Shown piece by piece: positions 36,540 through 46,907 of a stretch of DNA of 64,000 nucleotides (position 1 is its first letter; each line of letters begins with the position of its first letter). Origin of the DNA: Corynebacterium sp. HMSC04H06. GTDB taxonomy: Bacteria > Actinomycetota > Actinomycetes > Mycobacteriales > Mycobacteriaceae. The stretch is taken from positions 1 through 64,000 of the forward strand of contig NZ_KV823433.1 of assembly GCF_001815935.1 (NCBI RefSeq), given 5' to 3'. The position numbers and the translations under genes are program-made. The notes below the pieces were generated by a model. It was not told the DNA's origin and did not search any database. It saw nothing but the letters and a program-made list of their open reading frames with translations.

Positions 36540-37457
36540 CTAGCGTACCCGGCGCGCGAAGTAGCGCTCGCCGATCCGGTCGACCTGGATGGGCTGGCCG
36601 AAGGCGCGGGTGAGGCTGTCGGAGGTGAGCACGCTGTTGATAAGCCCCTTGGCGACGACTTCGCCCTCGTCCAGGATCATCGCGTGGGTGAAGCCGTAAG
36701 GGATCTCCTCGACGTGGTGGGTGATCATAACGATGGCCGGGGCGTCAGCGTCCAAGGCCAAGTCCCCCAGATAGCCCACCAGATCCTCGCGGCCACCCAG
36801 GTCCATGCCGGCGGTGGGCTCGTCCAGGATGAGTAGTTCCGGGTTGGGCATGAGCGCGCGGGCCAGGATGACGCGCTTCTTCTCACCTTCGGACAGGGTG
36901 CCCCAGGTGCGTTCGGCCAGGTGGGTGCAGCCGGTCTGTTCCATGATCCGGTTCGCGCGGCTAAAATCCATGTCCCCGTAGTCCTCGCGCCAGCGCCCCA
37001 GGACCGCGTATCCCGCGGAGACCACCAGGTCGTCGACGCGCTCGTTGTCCGGGATGCGGTGCTGCACGGCGGCCGAGGAGATGCCGATCATGGCGCGCAG
37101 ATCGCGCATGTCGGTCTTGCCGAGCTGCTCGCCCATCACGAAGGCCGTGCCCGTGGACGGGAATTCTTCGGCCGCGGCCATGCGCACCAGCGAGGTCTTA
37201 CCCGCGCCGTTAGGCCCGATGATGACCCAGCGCTCGTCGAGCTCGACCTGCCAGTCGACCGGGCCGACGAGGGTCTTGCCGCCGCGGCGTAGCTCGACCC
37301 CGCGGAAGTCGATCAGCCAATCCTGATCGGTTTCTGCGGCGGCCGTCTCTGCCGTCCCCGTCGCGGCAGAGGCGGCGGTGCCGCGGGTGGACTGGGCGGC
37401 GGCGCGGGCGGCGGCGATTTGTTCTTGGCTAAACATCGAGGAACTCACGTGTCCCAT
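36540..37457 (-). CDS. ABC-type ATPase (cytosolic, single domain)
   Basis: A 305-residue ABC ATPase. After a 60-residue Ala/Thr-rich disordered start come Walker A (GPNGAGKT), the Q-loop, signature LSEGEKKR, Walker B plus DEPTAGMD, and the H-loop (ITHHVEEIP). This is closest to ModF/YlbA-like stand-alone ATPases rather than importer subunits: no permease or binding protein is adjacent. Partner and substrate are unknown. Start is uncertain: ATG at 37457 has GGAAAA nine bases upstream; GTG at 37448 and ATG at 37436 are alternatives. It is divergent from glgE. Confidence 0.82.
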   Translation of the reverse strand: MGHVSSSMFSQEQIAAARAAAQSTRGTAASAATGTAETAAAETDQDWLIDFRGVELRRGGKTLVGPVDWQVELDERWVIIGPNGAGKTSLVRMAAAEEFPSTGTAFVMGEQLGKTDMRDLRAMIGISSAAVQHRIPDNERVDDLVVSAGYAVLGRWREDYGDMDFSRANRIMEQTGCTHLAERTWGTLSEGEKKRVILARALMPNPELLILDEPTAGMDLGGREDLVGYLGDLALDADAPAIVMITHHVEEIPYGFTHAMILDEGEVVAKGLINSVLTSDSLTRAFGQPIQVDRIGERYFARRVR

Positions 37458-37502
37458 TGTGGCTGATTTTCCAGTTGCCGGGCGACACTGAAACACCTCG
37501 AC

Positions 37503-37515
37503 TACGCTAATTTCC
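37503..37515 (+). promoter_or_regulatory. -10 element of glgE (leaderless)
   Basis: TACGCT at 37503-37508 ends seven bases before the ATG at 37516; no Shine-Dalgarno is present. Confidence 0.5.
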
Positions 37516-39534
37516 ATGACGACCCGCCTTGGTATTGACGACGTCCGGCCCGTAATCGATCACGGAAACCTACCCGCCAAAGGAACAGTCGGTGAGGTCA
37601 TTCCCGTCACCGCCTTAGTCTGGCGCGAAGGCCACGACGCGGTGGCCGCCAACCTCGTGGTGTACTCGCCTGACGATGCCACTCTGTCCAACCCCGCGTT
37701 CAACACCCGCCTGAGCGTCGATCCGGAAGAGCAGGACCGCGTCCACGGCGTCTTCGTGCCCGACAAGCCGGGCACCTGGCGCTTCCAGATCCAGGCCTGG
37801 TCGGATCCGGTAGCCACCTGGACGAATGCCGTCACCAAGAAGCTGGCCGCGGGCCAGTCCGCCGCGGAGCTGGACAACGACCTGCGCCACGGCGCCGACC
37901 TCTTTGACCGCGCCGCCATGACCCGCAAGAATTCCGCCTCCCTCTACAAGGAGGCCGCCGAGTCCCTGCGGGATGCCACCCGGGACGTTAACGCACGGGT
38001 AGCGCCGGCCCTGTCCGCGGCCGTTGCCCAGGCCCTGGCCGAACAGCCCCTGCGCGACTTGGTCGTCGAAGACACCGTGCGGGAGGTCTACGTGGAGCGC
38101 CAGGCCGCGCTCTACAACTCCTGGTACGAGCTCTTCCCGCGCTCGACCGGCGGCCGCGACGCTCACGGCGAGCCCGTCCACGGCACCTTCGCCACGACCG
38201 CTCAGGCCCTGGACCGCGTGGCGGCGATGGGCTTTGACACCGTCTACTTCCCTCCCATCCACCCCATCGGCCAGGTGCACCGCAAGGGCAAGAACAACAC
38301 CCTGAACGCCGGGCCCGACGACGTGGGCTCGCCGTGGGCTATCGCCGACCACCGGGCCACCCACCCGCAGCTGGGCACCCTGGACGACTTCCGCGTCCTG
38401 GTACAGCGCGCCGAGCAGCTCGGCCTCGAGGTGGCCCTGGATCTGGCCCTGCAGTGTTCCCCCGACCACGTCTGGGCTAAAAAGCACCCGGAATACTTCA
38501 CGGTGCTGGCAGATGGCACCATCGCGTACGCGGAAAACCCGCCCAAGAAGTACCAGGACATCTACCCGCTCAACTTCGACAATTCCCCCGCGGCACTCTA
38601 CGAAGAGATCCTGGACGTGGTCTTGTTCTGGGTTGCGGCGGGCGTGAAAACCTTCCGCGTGGACAACCCGCACACCAAGCCAGCCAATTTCTGGGCCTGG
38701 ATCATCACCGAGGTCCACCGCGACTACCCGGAGGTCATCTTCTTAGCGGAGGCGTTTACCCGCCCGGCGCGCCTGTTCGGCCTGGCCAAGCTGGGCTTTA
38801 GCCAGTCCTATACCTATTTCACGTGGAAGACCACCAAGGAAGAGCTCACCGAGTTCGCCCAGCTGCACGTGGAGCAGGCCGATATCTGCCGCCCCAACTT
38901 CTTTGTCAACACCCCGGACATCCTGCATGCCTCCCTGCAGACCGGCGGGCGGGCCATGTTCGCCATCCGCGCCAGTCTGGCGGCCACCCTGTCGCCGCTG
39001 TGGGGTGTCTACTCCGGCTACGAGCTCTACGAGCACCTGCCTCTCGCTCCGGGCAGCGAGGAATACCTCGACTCAGAGAAATACGAGCTGCGCCCCCGCG
39101 ACTTCCAGGTCGCCGTCAACTCCGGAGATTCTCTGGAGGGTTATCTACGCCTGCTCAACCAGATCCGGCGGGAGAACCCGGCGCTACAGCAGCTGCGCAC
39201 GCTGCACTTCCACGCCGCCGACAACCCGAACATCCTTGCCTACTCCAAGGCGGACGCGGTCACGGGCAACGTGGTGCTAGTGGTCATCAACCTGGATCCG
39301 CGCAACCCGCAGGAGTCCACCGTAGACCTGGACTTGGGCCGCCTGGGGCGCAACCCCGGCGATGTATTCACCGTCCAGGACATGGTTACCGGGGCCGCCT
39401 ACAACTGGTCCGAGCGCAACTTCGTGCGGCTTGAGCCCATGCGGGACGTCGCCCACATCTTCCTGCTCCCGCCCGCCGAGCCGGACCTGCGCGAGCAGCT
39501 GGCCTGGCGAGAAATCACCGACTACCGCGCCTAG
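37516..39534 (+). CDS. glgE: Alpha-1,4-glucan:maltose-1-phosphate maltosyltransferase
   Basis: A 672-residue GH13 enzyme that extends alpha-1,4-glucan with maltose 1-phosphate, the last step of the trehalose-to-glucan (TreS-Pep2-GlgE) route. The N-terminal Ig-like domain and helical insert (residues 1-190) are typical of GlgE. In the barrel the nucleophile is Asp383 (FRVDNPHTKP) and the acid/base is Glu412 (LAEAFTRP), each 11 residues before the Streptomyces coelicolor numbering I recall. It is cytosolic and complete. glgB follows 77 bases later on the same strand, completing glucan synthesis and branching. Confidence 0.96.
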   Translation: MTTRLGIDDVRPVIDHGNLPAKGTVGEVIPVTALVWREGHDAVAANLVVYSPDDATLSNPAFNTRLSVDPEEQDRVHGVFVPDKPGTWRFQIQAWSDPVATWTNAVTKKLAAGQSAAELDNDLRHGADLFDRAAMTRKNSASLYKEAAESLRDATRDVNARVAPALSAAVAQALAEQPLRDLVVEDTVREVYVERQAALYNSWYELFPRSTGGRDAHGEPVHGTFATTAQALDRVAAMGFDTVYFPPIHPIGQVHRKGKNNTLNAGPDDVGSPWAIADHRATHPQLGTLDDFRVLVQRAEQLGLEVALDLALQCSPDHVWAKKHPEYFTVLADGTIAYAENPPKKYQDIYPLNFDNSPAALYEEILDVVLFWVAAGVKTFRVDNPHTKPANFWAWIITEVHRDYPEVIFLAEAFTRPARLFGLAKLGFSQSYTYFTWKTTKEELTEFAQLHVEQADICRPNFFVNTPDILHASLQTGGRAMFAIRASLAATLSPLWGVYSGYELYEHLPLAPGSEEYLDSEKYELRPRDFQVAVNSGDSLEGYLRLLNQIRRENPALQQLRTLHFHAADNPNILAYSKADAVTGNVVLVVINLDPRNPQESTVDLDLGRLGRNPGDVFTVQDMVTGAAYNWSERNFVRLEPMRDVAHIFLLPPAEPDLREQLAWREITDYRA

Positions 39535-39598
39535 GCCCCGCGGTCTGTTCCCGGCCGCCCGGGTCCGCATTCACCCTCCGAAACCGAAGGAACTGACG

Positions 39599-39611
39599 TA
39601 CAGTCTTAGCC
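39599..39611 (+). promoter_or_regulatory. -10 element of glgB (leaderless)
   Basis: TACAGT at 39599-39604 is followed by seven bases and the ATG at 39612. glgB can therefore be expressed independently of glgE. Confidence 0.5.
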
Positions 39612-41777
39612 ATGGATACCAGCCCAGATTTCGAGCCCACCATCGCCGCCGAAGACCTCAGCCGGCTGGACCACTGCCAGCACCACGACCCTCACGCCTT
39701 CTACGGCTGGCACGACGGGACGGTGCGCACCCGCCAGCCCGGGGCCGAGTCCGTCGAGCTGCTCACTGCCGCCGGGACTACCCCCATGCGCGCGGCCGGC
39801 CACGACATCTTCGAGGCCGACCTGCCCGAGCAGCAGGACTACCGCCTGCGGGTTGGCTACCCCGGGGGCGCAAACCGCACCGTGGCGGACGGCTATGCCT
39901 TCCTGCCCACGCTGGGCACGCTGGACCTGCACCTGGTGGCCGAAGGCCGCCACGAACGCCTCTGGGAGATCTTGGGCGCCAACCTGAAAGAGTACGACAC
40001 GCAGCTGGGCACCGTGACCGGCACGGCCTTTGCCGTGTGGGCGCCCAACGCGCTGGGCGTGGCCGTGGTGGGCGATTTCTGCGGCTGGAACCCCACCCAG
40101 TACCCCATGCGCAGCCTGGGCGCGACTGGCATCTGGGAGGTCTTCATCCCGGGCGTGGGCGAAGGGGAGCGCTATAAGTTCGCCATCCAGTCCCGGGAGC
40201 ACGGGCGCATCGACAAGGCCGATCCGCTGGCCAAGGCCACGCTCGCCCCGCCGGAGACCGCCAGTGTCGTGGCCAGCAGCAGCTTCAACTGGACCGACGC
40301 CGAATGGCTGGCCGCCCGCGACGGCAACCTCGACAAGCCCATGAATATCTACGAGGTCCACGTCGGCTCTTGGAAGATTGGCTCTAACTACGCGACCCTG
40401 CAGTCCGAACTCATCGACTACCTGCTGGAGCACAACTACACTCACGTCGAGTTCCTACCCGTGGCCGAGCACCCCTTCGGCGGCTCCTGGGGATACCAAG
40501 TCTCCGGCTACTACGCCCCGTCGGCACGCTGGGGCAGCCCGGACGAGCTGCGTGCGCTGATCAATGCCTGCCACCGCGCCGGCATCGGCGTCATCATCGA
40601 CTGGGTGCCCGCCCACTTCCCCAAGGACGAATTCTCCCTCGGGCGCTTCGACGGTCGCCCCTGCTACGAGCACCCCGACCCGCGCCGCGGCGAACAGACG
40701 GACTGGGGCACCTACGTCTTCGACTTCGGCCGCAACGAGGTCCGCAACTTCCTGGTGGCCAACGCCCTCTACTGGGCCGAGGAATTCCACGTCGACGGCC
40801 TGCGCGTCGACGCGGTGGCCTCCATGCTCTACCTGGACTATTCCCGCGACGATTGGCTGCCGAACGTGCACGGCGGCCGGGAGAACCTGGAGGCCGTGCG
40901 CCTCCTGCAGGAAACCAACGCGACCGTCCACCGGGTCAGCCCCGGCATCCTCACCATCGCCGAGGAATCCACCTCCTGGCCGGGGGTGACCGCCCCCACC
41001 GAACACGGCGGGCTAGGCTTCGACCTGAAGTGGAACATGGGCTGGATGAACGACACCCTGGAGTACTTCAGCCGCGATCCCATCTACCGCAGCCACCACC
41101 ATCACGAGATCACCTTCTCGATGGTCTACGCCTATTCCGAGCGCTACGTACTGCCTTTTAGCCACGACGAGGTCGTCCACGGCAAGGGCACGCTGTGGAC
41201 ACGGATGCCCGGCGACGACTGGAACAAGGCCGCCGGGGTGCGCACGCTCTTTGGCTACATGTACTCGCACCCGGGCAAGAACCTTTTGTTCATGGGCGAC
41301 GAGTTCGGCCAAGTCACCGAGTGGTCGGAGGGCTCCTCCGTGGACTGGGCCAACCTGGAGGGCTGGGGGCACGAGTACCACCAGGGCATTAAGCGCCTGG
41401 CCCGCGACATCGGCGCGATCTACCGCGACACCCCGGCGCTGTGGGACCAGGACTTCGATCCGGCCGGCTTCCAGTGGGTGGTAGGCGACGACGCCGCCCG
41501 CAATGTGCTCGGCTACCTGCGCTACGCGCGCAACGGCCAAACGCTGCTGGCAGTGGTGAACCTCGCGGGCAACTCCCACCCGGGCTACGAGGTCTGGGTG
41601 CCGCACGCGGGCGCCTGGGAGATGGTGCTCAACACCGACGACGGCGTCTACTCCGGCGCCGCCAACGACCTGCCGCGCCACGTGGAGACGGTGAGCCGCG
41701 ACGGCAACAACTTCCTGCGGGTCCTGCTGCCGGCCAATTCGGTGCAGTGGTACCTCTACCGCGGCACCGAGTCTTAA
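39612..41777 (+). CDS. glgB: 1,4-alpha-glucan branching enzyme
   Basis: A 721-residue GH13 enzyme that introduces alpha-1,6 branches. Two N-terminal beta-sandwich modules (about 1-100 and CBM48 110-220, with FAVWAPNALGVAVVGDFCGW, 20 residues) precede the barrel. Nucleophile Asp400 (GLRVDAVASM), acid/base Glu451 (IAEEST) and the third carboxylate in FSHDEVVHGK are present. Length is normal for actinobacterial GlgB. With GlgE it makes branched cytosolic glucan. The start is set by a leaderless -10 box; no ribosome site is visible. Confidence 0.97.
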   Translation: MDTSPDFEPTIAAEDLSRLDHCQHHDPHAFYGWHDGTVRTRQPGAESVELLTAAGTTPMRAAGHDIFEADLPEQQDYRLRVGYPGGANRTVADGYAFLPTLGTLDLHLVAEGRHERLWEILGANLKEYDTQLGTVTGTAFAVWAPNALGVAVVGDFCGWNPTQYPMRSLGATGIWEVFIPGVGEGERYKFAIQSREHGRIDKADPLAKATLAPPETASVVASSSFNWTDAEWLAARDGNLDKPMNIYEVHVGSWKIGSNYATLQSELIDYLLEHNYTHVEFLPVAEHPFGGSWGYQVSGYYAPSARWGSPDELRALINACHRAGIGVIIDWVPAHFPKDEFSLGRFDGRPCYEHPDPRRGEQTDWGTYVFDFGRNEVRNFLVANALYWAEEFHVDGLRVDAVASMLYLDYSRDDWLPNVHGGRENLEAVRLLQETNATVHRVSPGILTIAEESTSWPGVTAPTEHGGLGFDLKWNMGWMNDTLEYFSRDPIYRSHHHHEITFSMVYAYSERYVLPFSHDEVVHGKGTLWTRMPGDDWNKAAGVRTLFGYMYSHPGKNLLFMGDEFGQVTEWSEGSSVDWANLEGWGHEYHQGIKRLARDIGAIYRDTPALWDQDFDPAGFQWVVGDDAARNVLGYLRYARNGQTLLAVVNLAGNSHPGYEVWVPHAGAWEMVLNTDDGVYSGAANDLPRHVETVSRDGNNFLRVLLPANSVQWYLYRGTES

Positions 41778-41781
41778 TCCC

Positions 41782-41800
41782 GGCCCCTCCCCCCGGGGCC
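41782..41800. terminator. Short inverted repeat between convergent glgB and cnoX-like genes
   Basis: GGCCCC (41782-41787) pairs with GGGGCC (41795-41800) over a seven-base C-rich loop. There is no U-tract; a weak bidirectional terminator is possible. Confidence 0.35.
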
Positions 41801-41815
41801 CGGATGCAGGGCGCC

Positions 41816-42799
41816 CTAGTACAGGGCGCTGGCCAGCTGCGTGCGGGCGGACAGCACGCGCGGATCGGCGGCGTCGAAGAGCCCGAAGAGCTCTAGGAGT
41901 CGCTCCTTGAGGCGGTCCTTGTCCGCGCCGGCGGTACGCCGCAGGCCCGCGATAAGCCGCGCGAAGGCGGCCTCCGGGCGGCCGGCGACAACGTCGGCGT
42001 CGGCGGCGTCGAGCTGGGCGTCGATATCATCCGGGTGCGCGTCGGCCTGACCGATGTGGTCCACGCCCTGGCCGGCGGCGGACAGGCGCTTGAGCAGCAG
42101 CGTGGTATCCCGGGCCTGTTTGATTTCTTGGTTGCCCGGCTTCTCGGCCAGGATAGCCTCGTAGGTGGCAATCGCGCCGTCGAAGTCACCGTTGCCAAGC
42201 TGGCCTTCCGCCTCGCTCAAACGGGAATCCTCCGCCGGGGCAGCCTCCTCCTCGCCCGCCGGCGCCTGGCCGGCCTGGGCGGCCTGTAGCTCGGGGCCCG
42301 GGCCTTGAAGCTGCGGCGAGACCTGCTGGACCAGGGCGTCCATCCACTGCTCGAGGGCTTCCATAGGCTGGGTACCCTCGAAGTTGGTCAGCGGCTGGCC
42401 CGCGCCCAGCGCGATGGTGGTCGGCAGGTTGCGCACGCCGAAGACCTGCGCGATCTGCGGGTGCTGGTCGGCGTCAATATAGCCCACCAGGAACTTAAAC
42501 CCGCCGCGCTCGGCCAGCTGGCGCAGGTTGGACTTGAGCTCCTCCGACTGCGTGGAGCGCGCGGTGCCAATGAGCGCGACGACCGGCACCTCCAGGGAGC
42601 GGCGCACCAGGTCGGACTCAAAATTGGCCTCGGTGACCTCAAAGAAGGCGCGGAGGCCGGCACCTGCGCCGGACTGCTCCGCGCCTTGGGCGGGCGACTG
42701 GGCGCCGTGCTTTTCGGCCTGGGCGCGCGCTTCGGCACGCGCCTTGACCTCGCCCAGATCCAAGGCGCCGGCCACCTGCGGTCCGCGGGGATTCGTCAT
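41816..42799 (-). CDS. CnoX/YbbN-like thioredoxin-fold TPR co-chaperone
   Basis: A 327-residue cytosolic protein. Residues 1-48 are disordered, 50-160 form a thioredoxin fold ending in cis-proline RNLPTTIALG, and 200-325 are tetratricopeptide-like helices. The redox WCGPC motif is replaced by IGTARSTQ (about 77-84), and the protein has no cysteine in that loop, so it cannot act as a disulfide reductase. E. coli CnoX hands clients to GroEL and DnaK; a holdase role is inferred. GGA six bases before the ATG is the ribosome site. It is convergent with glgB, and the MTH1187-type gene lies upstream on the same strand. Confidence 0.85.
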   Translation of the reverse strand: MTNPRGPQVAGALDLGEVKARAEARAQAEKHGAQSPAQGAEQSGAGAGLRAFFEVTEANFESDLVRRSLEVPVVALIGTARSTQSEELKSNLRQLAERGGFKFLVGYIDADQHPQIAQVFGVRNLPTTIALGAGQPLTNFEGTQPMEALEQWMDALVQQVSPQLQGPGPELQAAQAGQAPAGEEEAAPAEDSRLSEAEGQLGNGDFDGAIATYEAILAEKPGNQEIKQARDTTLLLKRLSAAGQGVDHIGQADAHPDDIDAQLDAADADVVAGRPEAAFARLIAGLRRTAGADKDRLKERLLELFGLFDAADPRVLSARTQLASALY

Positions 42800-42843
42800 A
42801 CTAGTCCTTTCTTAGCTGATTTCGACTTAAGTTGCGCCGGCTG

Positions 42844-43149
42844 CTAGTTCTGGTTCAGGCGGCGGTTGACGGACTCGACCTTCTGAGTCAGCTGCCCGGT
42901 GTGCCCTTCGCGGATGTCCGCCTTGATGACCAGCGAGGTGCGCGGGGAGACCGCGCGGACAGCATCGGTAGCACGCTTGATGACGTCGAAGACCTCATCC
43001 CACTCGCCCTCGATGAGCGTGAACATCGCGTTGGTCTCGTTCGGCAGGCCAGACTCGCGCACCACGCGCACGGCCTCCGTGACGGCGTCAGCCATTTCGG
43101 CGTCCGGGGTATCAACAACTGCGGGGGCTACAGAGAAGGCAACAATCAT
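42844..43149 (-). CDS. MTH1187/DUF77 family thiamine-binding-type protein
   Basis: A 101-residue ferredoxin-like-fold protein of the MTH1187/YkoF type. Conserved VAFSVAP, the TNAMFTLIEGEWDEVF region and the final LVIKADIREGHTG match the family. Members bind thiamine or pyrimidine-like ligands as small sensors or carriers; the ligand here is unproven. The ATG at 43149 is chosen over one nine bases upstream because TAGGAT (plus 43157-43162) lies seven bases before it, giving a leaderless mRNA. It sits 44 bases upstream of the cnoX-like gene. Confidence 0.82.
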   Translation of the reverse strand: MIVAFSVAPAVVDTPDAEMADAVTEAVRVVRESGLPNETNAMFTLIEGEWDEVFDVIKRATDAVRAVSPRTSLVIKADIREGHTGQLTQKVESVNRRLNQN

Positions 43150-43162
43150 GCCCGCCATCCTA
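43150..43162 (-). promoter_or_regulatory. -10 element of the MTH1187-type gene
   Basis: TAGGAT on the minus strand (plus 43157-43162) is separated from the ATG at 43149 by seven bases. It overlaps the alternative upstream ATG, arguing against that start. Confidence 0.45.
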
Positions 43163-43188
43163 CTCGCCGAACGCCGACCAGTGGGCCG

Positions 43189-43473
43189 TTAGCGGCGATC
43201 CCAACACCCGCGGTGCCAGTGTCGCCTATCGTCAGCCTGACCACCAGCGTCCTTCGGCCACGCCACCACGTGGGCGACCCCGGGGAAGATGGTGTGGTTG
43301 CAGCCCGGGCACACGTAATTCTTCACCGCCCGCGCCGCGCCAATCTGGCGCACGACGTAGGGCTGGCCGAAGCTCCAGCGCGGCCCCTCCTGGACCTGGG
43401 CGACGTAGAAACCGGCGCCGTCAGCGGGCAGCTTGCGCGGGCTCGGGCGCTGCCGGCGGTTGCGTCGCGGCAC
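43189..43473 (-). CDS. Small zinc-finger-like protein next to nucS
   Basis: A 94-residue basic protein, often annotated only as an ATP/GTP-binding protein. Cys55, Cys58, His60, His68, His85, His87 and Cys90 form CPGCNH, HVVAWP and HWHRGC, a spacing like a treble-clef or HNH-type zinc finger. The first 15 residues are Arg/Pro-rich. No Walker motif is visible. A near-perfect GAAGGAGGT lies five bases before the GTG start. It is 48 bases downstream of nucS on the same strand, and I recall the pair as conserved in actinobacteria, so it may contact DNA with NucS. This is inference. Confidence 0.72.
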   Translation of the reverse strand: MPRRNRRQRPSPRKLPADGAGFYVAQVQEGPRWSFGQPYVVRQIGAARAVKNYVCPGCNHTIFPGVAHVVAWPKDAGGQADDRRHWHRGCWDRR

Positions 43474-43521
43474 GTCTACCTCCTTCGGGACTCATCACTG
43501 TGGGGACCTAGACAAGGCGGG

Positions 43522-44214
43522 CTAAAACAGGCGCAGCTCATTCGACTCGATGCCGCGCAGGTCCTGGTAGTCCAGGATGACGCAGCGGATGCCGCGGTCC
43601 TCTGCCAGGGTGCGGGCCTGGGGCTTGATCTCCTGGGCGGCGAAAACGCCGTGCACCGGGGCCAGCAGGTCGTCGCGGTTGAGCAGGTCCAGGTACCGGG
43701 ACAGCTGCTCCACGCCGTCGATGCCGCCGCGGCGCTTGACCTCGACCGCCACGTGCTCCCGGTTGCTATCGAGCGCCATGATATCGACTGGGCCGATGGC
43801 GGTCGGGTACTCGCGGCGCACGAGGCTGTAGCCCTCCCCGAGCGTCGTGATGTGCTCGGCGAGCAGCTCCTGCAGGTGGGCCTCCACGCCGTCTTTGACC
43901 AGGCCCGGATCCTCGCCCAGGTCGACCTCGATGTCCTGGTGCACCTTCGCGATGGTGATGCGCAGCTGCTCCCCCTTCGGGTTTTCCACCAGCCACAGGG
44001 TGTCCCCGGTCGGCTCCCCATCAATGTCCTCGATGGCGGACTCGGTGACCGTGCACGGCGGGGTCATCCAGTTCAGGGGCTTGTAGGCGCGGTCGTCGGC
44101 GTGGATCGAGACCGAACCGTCGGCCTTGAGCAACAGCAGGCGGTCTGCCAGCGGCAGGTGGGCATCGACGCGACCGACGTAGTCGACACTGCAGGAGGCG
44201 ATTACTAAACGCAT
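43522..44214 (-). CDS. nucS: Mismatch-specific endonuclease NucS (EndoMS)
   Basis: A 230-residue endonuclease that cuts both strands at mismatches and replaces MutS-MutL repair in actinobacteria. The N-terminal dimerisation and DNA-binding domain (1-115) is followed by a RecB-like nuclease domain with [20 protein letters not shown] (20 residues), giving the D-ExK catalytic set, and a downstream QLSRYLDLL. The C-terminus is LRLF, the beta-clamp-binding motif described for corynebacterial NucS. The ATG at 44214 is fixed by TAGGGT seven bases upstream. Confidence 0.95.
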   Translation of the reverse strand: MRLVIASCSVDYVGRVDAHLPLADRLLLLKADGSVSIHADDRAYKPLNWMTPPCTVTESAIEDIDGEPTGDTLWLVENPKGEQLRITIAKVHQDIEVDLGEDPGLVKDGVEAHLQELLAEHITTLGEGYSLVRREYPTAIGPVDIMALDSNREHVAVEVKRRGGIDGVEQLSRYLDLLNRDDLLAPVHGVFAAQEIKPQARTLAEDRGIRCVILDYQDLRGIESNELRLF

Positions 44215-44227
44215 GGCTACCACCCTA
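44215..44227 (-). promoter_or_regulatory. -10 element of nucS (leaderless)
   Basis: TAGGGT on the minus strand (plus 44222-44227) ends seven bases before the nucS ATG; there is no Shine-Dalgarno. Confidence 0.5.
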
Positions 44228-44283
44228 TCGCCTTAGCGCCACCCCACCGCACACCAGGCAGGGCGGAAAGCCCCTAGACGCAC

Positions 44284-44307
44284 AAAAACCGCCCTTACAG
44301 CGGGCGG
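44284..44307 (-). terminator. Intrinsic terminator of the DUF2550 gene
   Basis: On the minus strand CCGCCC (plus 44302-44307) pairs with GGGCGG (plus 44289-44294) around a seven-base loop, and TTTTTG follows. It lies 28 bases past the DUF2550 stop. Confidence 0.75.
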
Positions 44308-44335
44308 GAACGGCACAGTGGGCGGCGTTTTCGGG

Positions 44336-44854
44336 CTATTCGTAGTAGGACTGCCAGCTAGCAATGTCGTGCGGCAGGTTGGTGCGCGTGGGGCGTTCCA
44401 TCTTCTTGCGCATCTGGTGGAAGTCGCGGTGCTCCTGGCGCTGCGAGGGCGCGGCCTCCACCCAAGCGGAAAAGGCCATGTGCGCGTGCGGGGCCAGGGC
44501 CAATTCGTACTGCTGGTTGCGCACGATGATGTGGACGGCCTTCATGCCAGACGAAATAAAAACCGCCTCTTCATCGTCCAGGGCGCGGGTGCCCAAGATT
44601 TCGATGTCGCGGCGGTTAAAACGGCGGTCACAGCTGGGAGATACAGAGCGCAGCTCGTAGTACTCAACAAACTCCCCGGCGTAAGAGATGACGCCATGGC
44701 GCCAACCCCGGGTGTCCTTGGCGGGCACCGAGCGCATCAACATCGGCGTGCCCTTGGAACGCAGAGTGAAAAAGCGCACCGCCGCCAGGAGGACCACGCA
44801 GACCACGAGGGCGAGAACGACCCAGAGGACGATAGAAACCACGGTCGAGCTCAT
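44336..44854 (-). CDS. DUF2550 membrane protein
   Basis: A 172-residue protein with one N-terminal membrane helix (residues 5-27) and a cytosolic or external PH-like beta domain (about 35-155) that matches the DUF2550 pattern, including RGWRHGVISYAGE and LAPHAHMAFSAW. Its function is unknown. It is found directly after atpC in corynebacteria and mycobacteria, but here a strong terminator separates it from the ATP synthase operon. GAGAGGTT upstream of the ATG is the likely ribosome site. Confidence 0.85.
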   Translation of the reverse strand: MSSTVVSIVLWVVLALVVCVVLLAAVRFFTLRSKGTPMLMRSVPAKDTRGWRHGVISYAGEFVEYYELRSVSPSCDRRFNRRDIEILGTRALDDEEAVFISSGMKAVHIIVRNQQYELALAPHAHMAFSAWVEAAPSQRQEHRDFHQMRKKMERPTRTNLPHDIASWQSYYE

Positions 44855-44954
44855 AACCTCTCACCTTCCCTGCAAAACGTGTTTGGCGTGGGTGCCACAA
44901 GTGATGATCTGAGTCTAGTCGGTATTCCGCGGAAAGTGCTAATACGAAAGACCG

Positions 44955-45013
44955 CATAAAAACGACAAAGCGCCTGTAAGCCGTTCCTTTTATCAAGGAA
45001 CACTTACAGGCGC
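44955..45013 (-). terminator. Long terminator of the ATP synthase operon
   Basis: GCGCCTGTAAG (44970-44980) pairs with CTTACAGGCGC (45003-45013), and inside it GTTCCTT (44983-44989) pairs with AAGGAAC (44995-45001), so about 18 pairs with a small internal loop. On the minus strand TTTGTCGTTTTT follows. It is the strongest terminator in the window. Confidence 0.9.
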
Positions 45014-45076
45014 AAAGCCTAAATGACGAGAGTAGAAAGGCGGCAGTTGCTGCCCCTTACGTGCCCTTAGCGCACG

Positions 45077-45448
45077 CTACTTTTCCTGCGAGCGGCGCAG
45101 AGCACGAAGCCCGGCCTCGCCGCGGGACTGGACGATCTGGTCGTCAGACTTGGCATCTTCCTGAGCCTGCGAGCTATCGACCTCGTCAGCCCAGACGGCC
45201 CAGTCGGCCAAGACGGTCACCTTTTCATCAGTCACCGACAGGAAGCCACCCTGAACGGCGGCGAAGCGACGCTCCCCGTCCACCGGGCGGAAGGTCACGA
45301 CGCCGTTCTCGACCAGCTGGCCGATCATAGCCTCGTGGCCCGGAAGCACGCCGATCTCACCCTCGGTCGTTTCCGCGGTCAGGATGCTTGCCTTACCGGT
45401 CCACAGCAACCGCTCCGGGGAAACGAGTTCTACGGTGATGTCAGCCAT
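45077..45448 (-). CDS. atpC: ATP synthase F1 epsilon subunit
   Basis: A 123-residue epsilon subunit of the central stalk, which couples rotation and can inhibit ATP hydrolysis. The N-terminal beta barrel ([31 protein letters not shown]) is standard; the C-terminal helical part is short, as in other actinobacteria, which may weaken inhibition. AGGGAGAGG precedes the ATG. It is the last gene of the operon, ten bases after atpD. Confidence 0.96.
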   Translation of the reverse strand: MADITVELVSPERLLWTGKASILTAETTEGEIGVLPGHEAMIGQLVENGVVTFRPVDGERRFAAVQGGFLSVTDEKVTVLADWAVWADEVDSSQAQEDAKSDDQIVQSRGEAGLRALRRSQEK

Positions 45449-45458
45449 GTGCCTCTCC

Positions 45459-46907
<1,449 letters not shown>

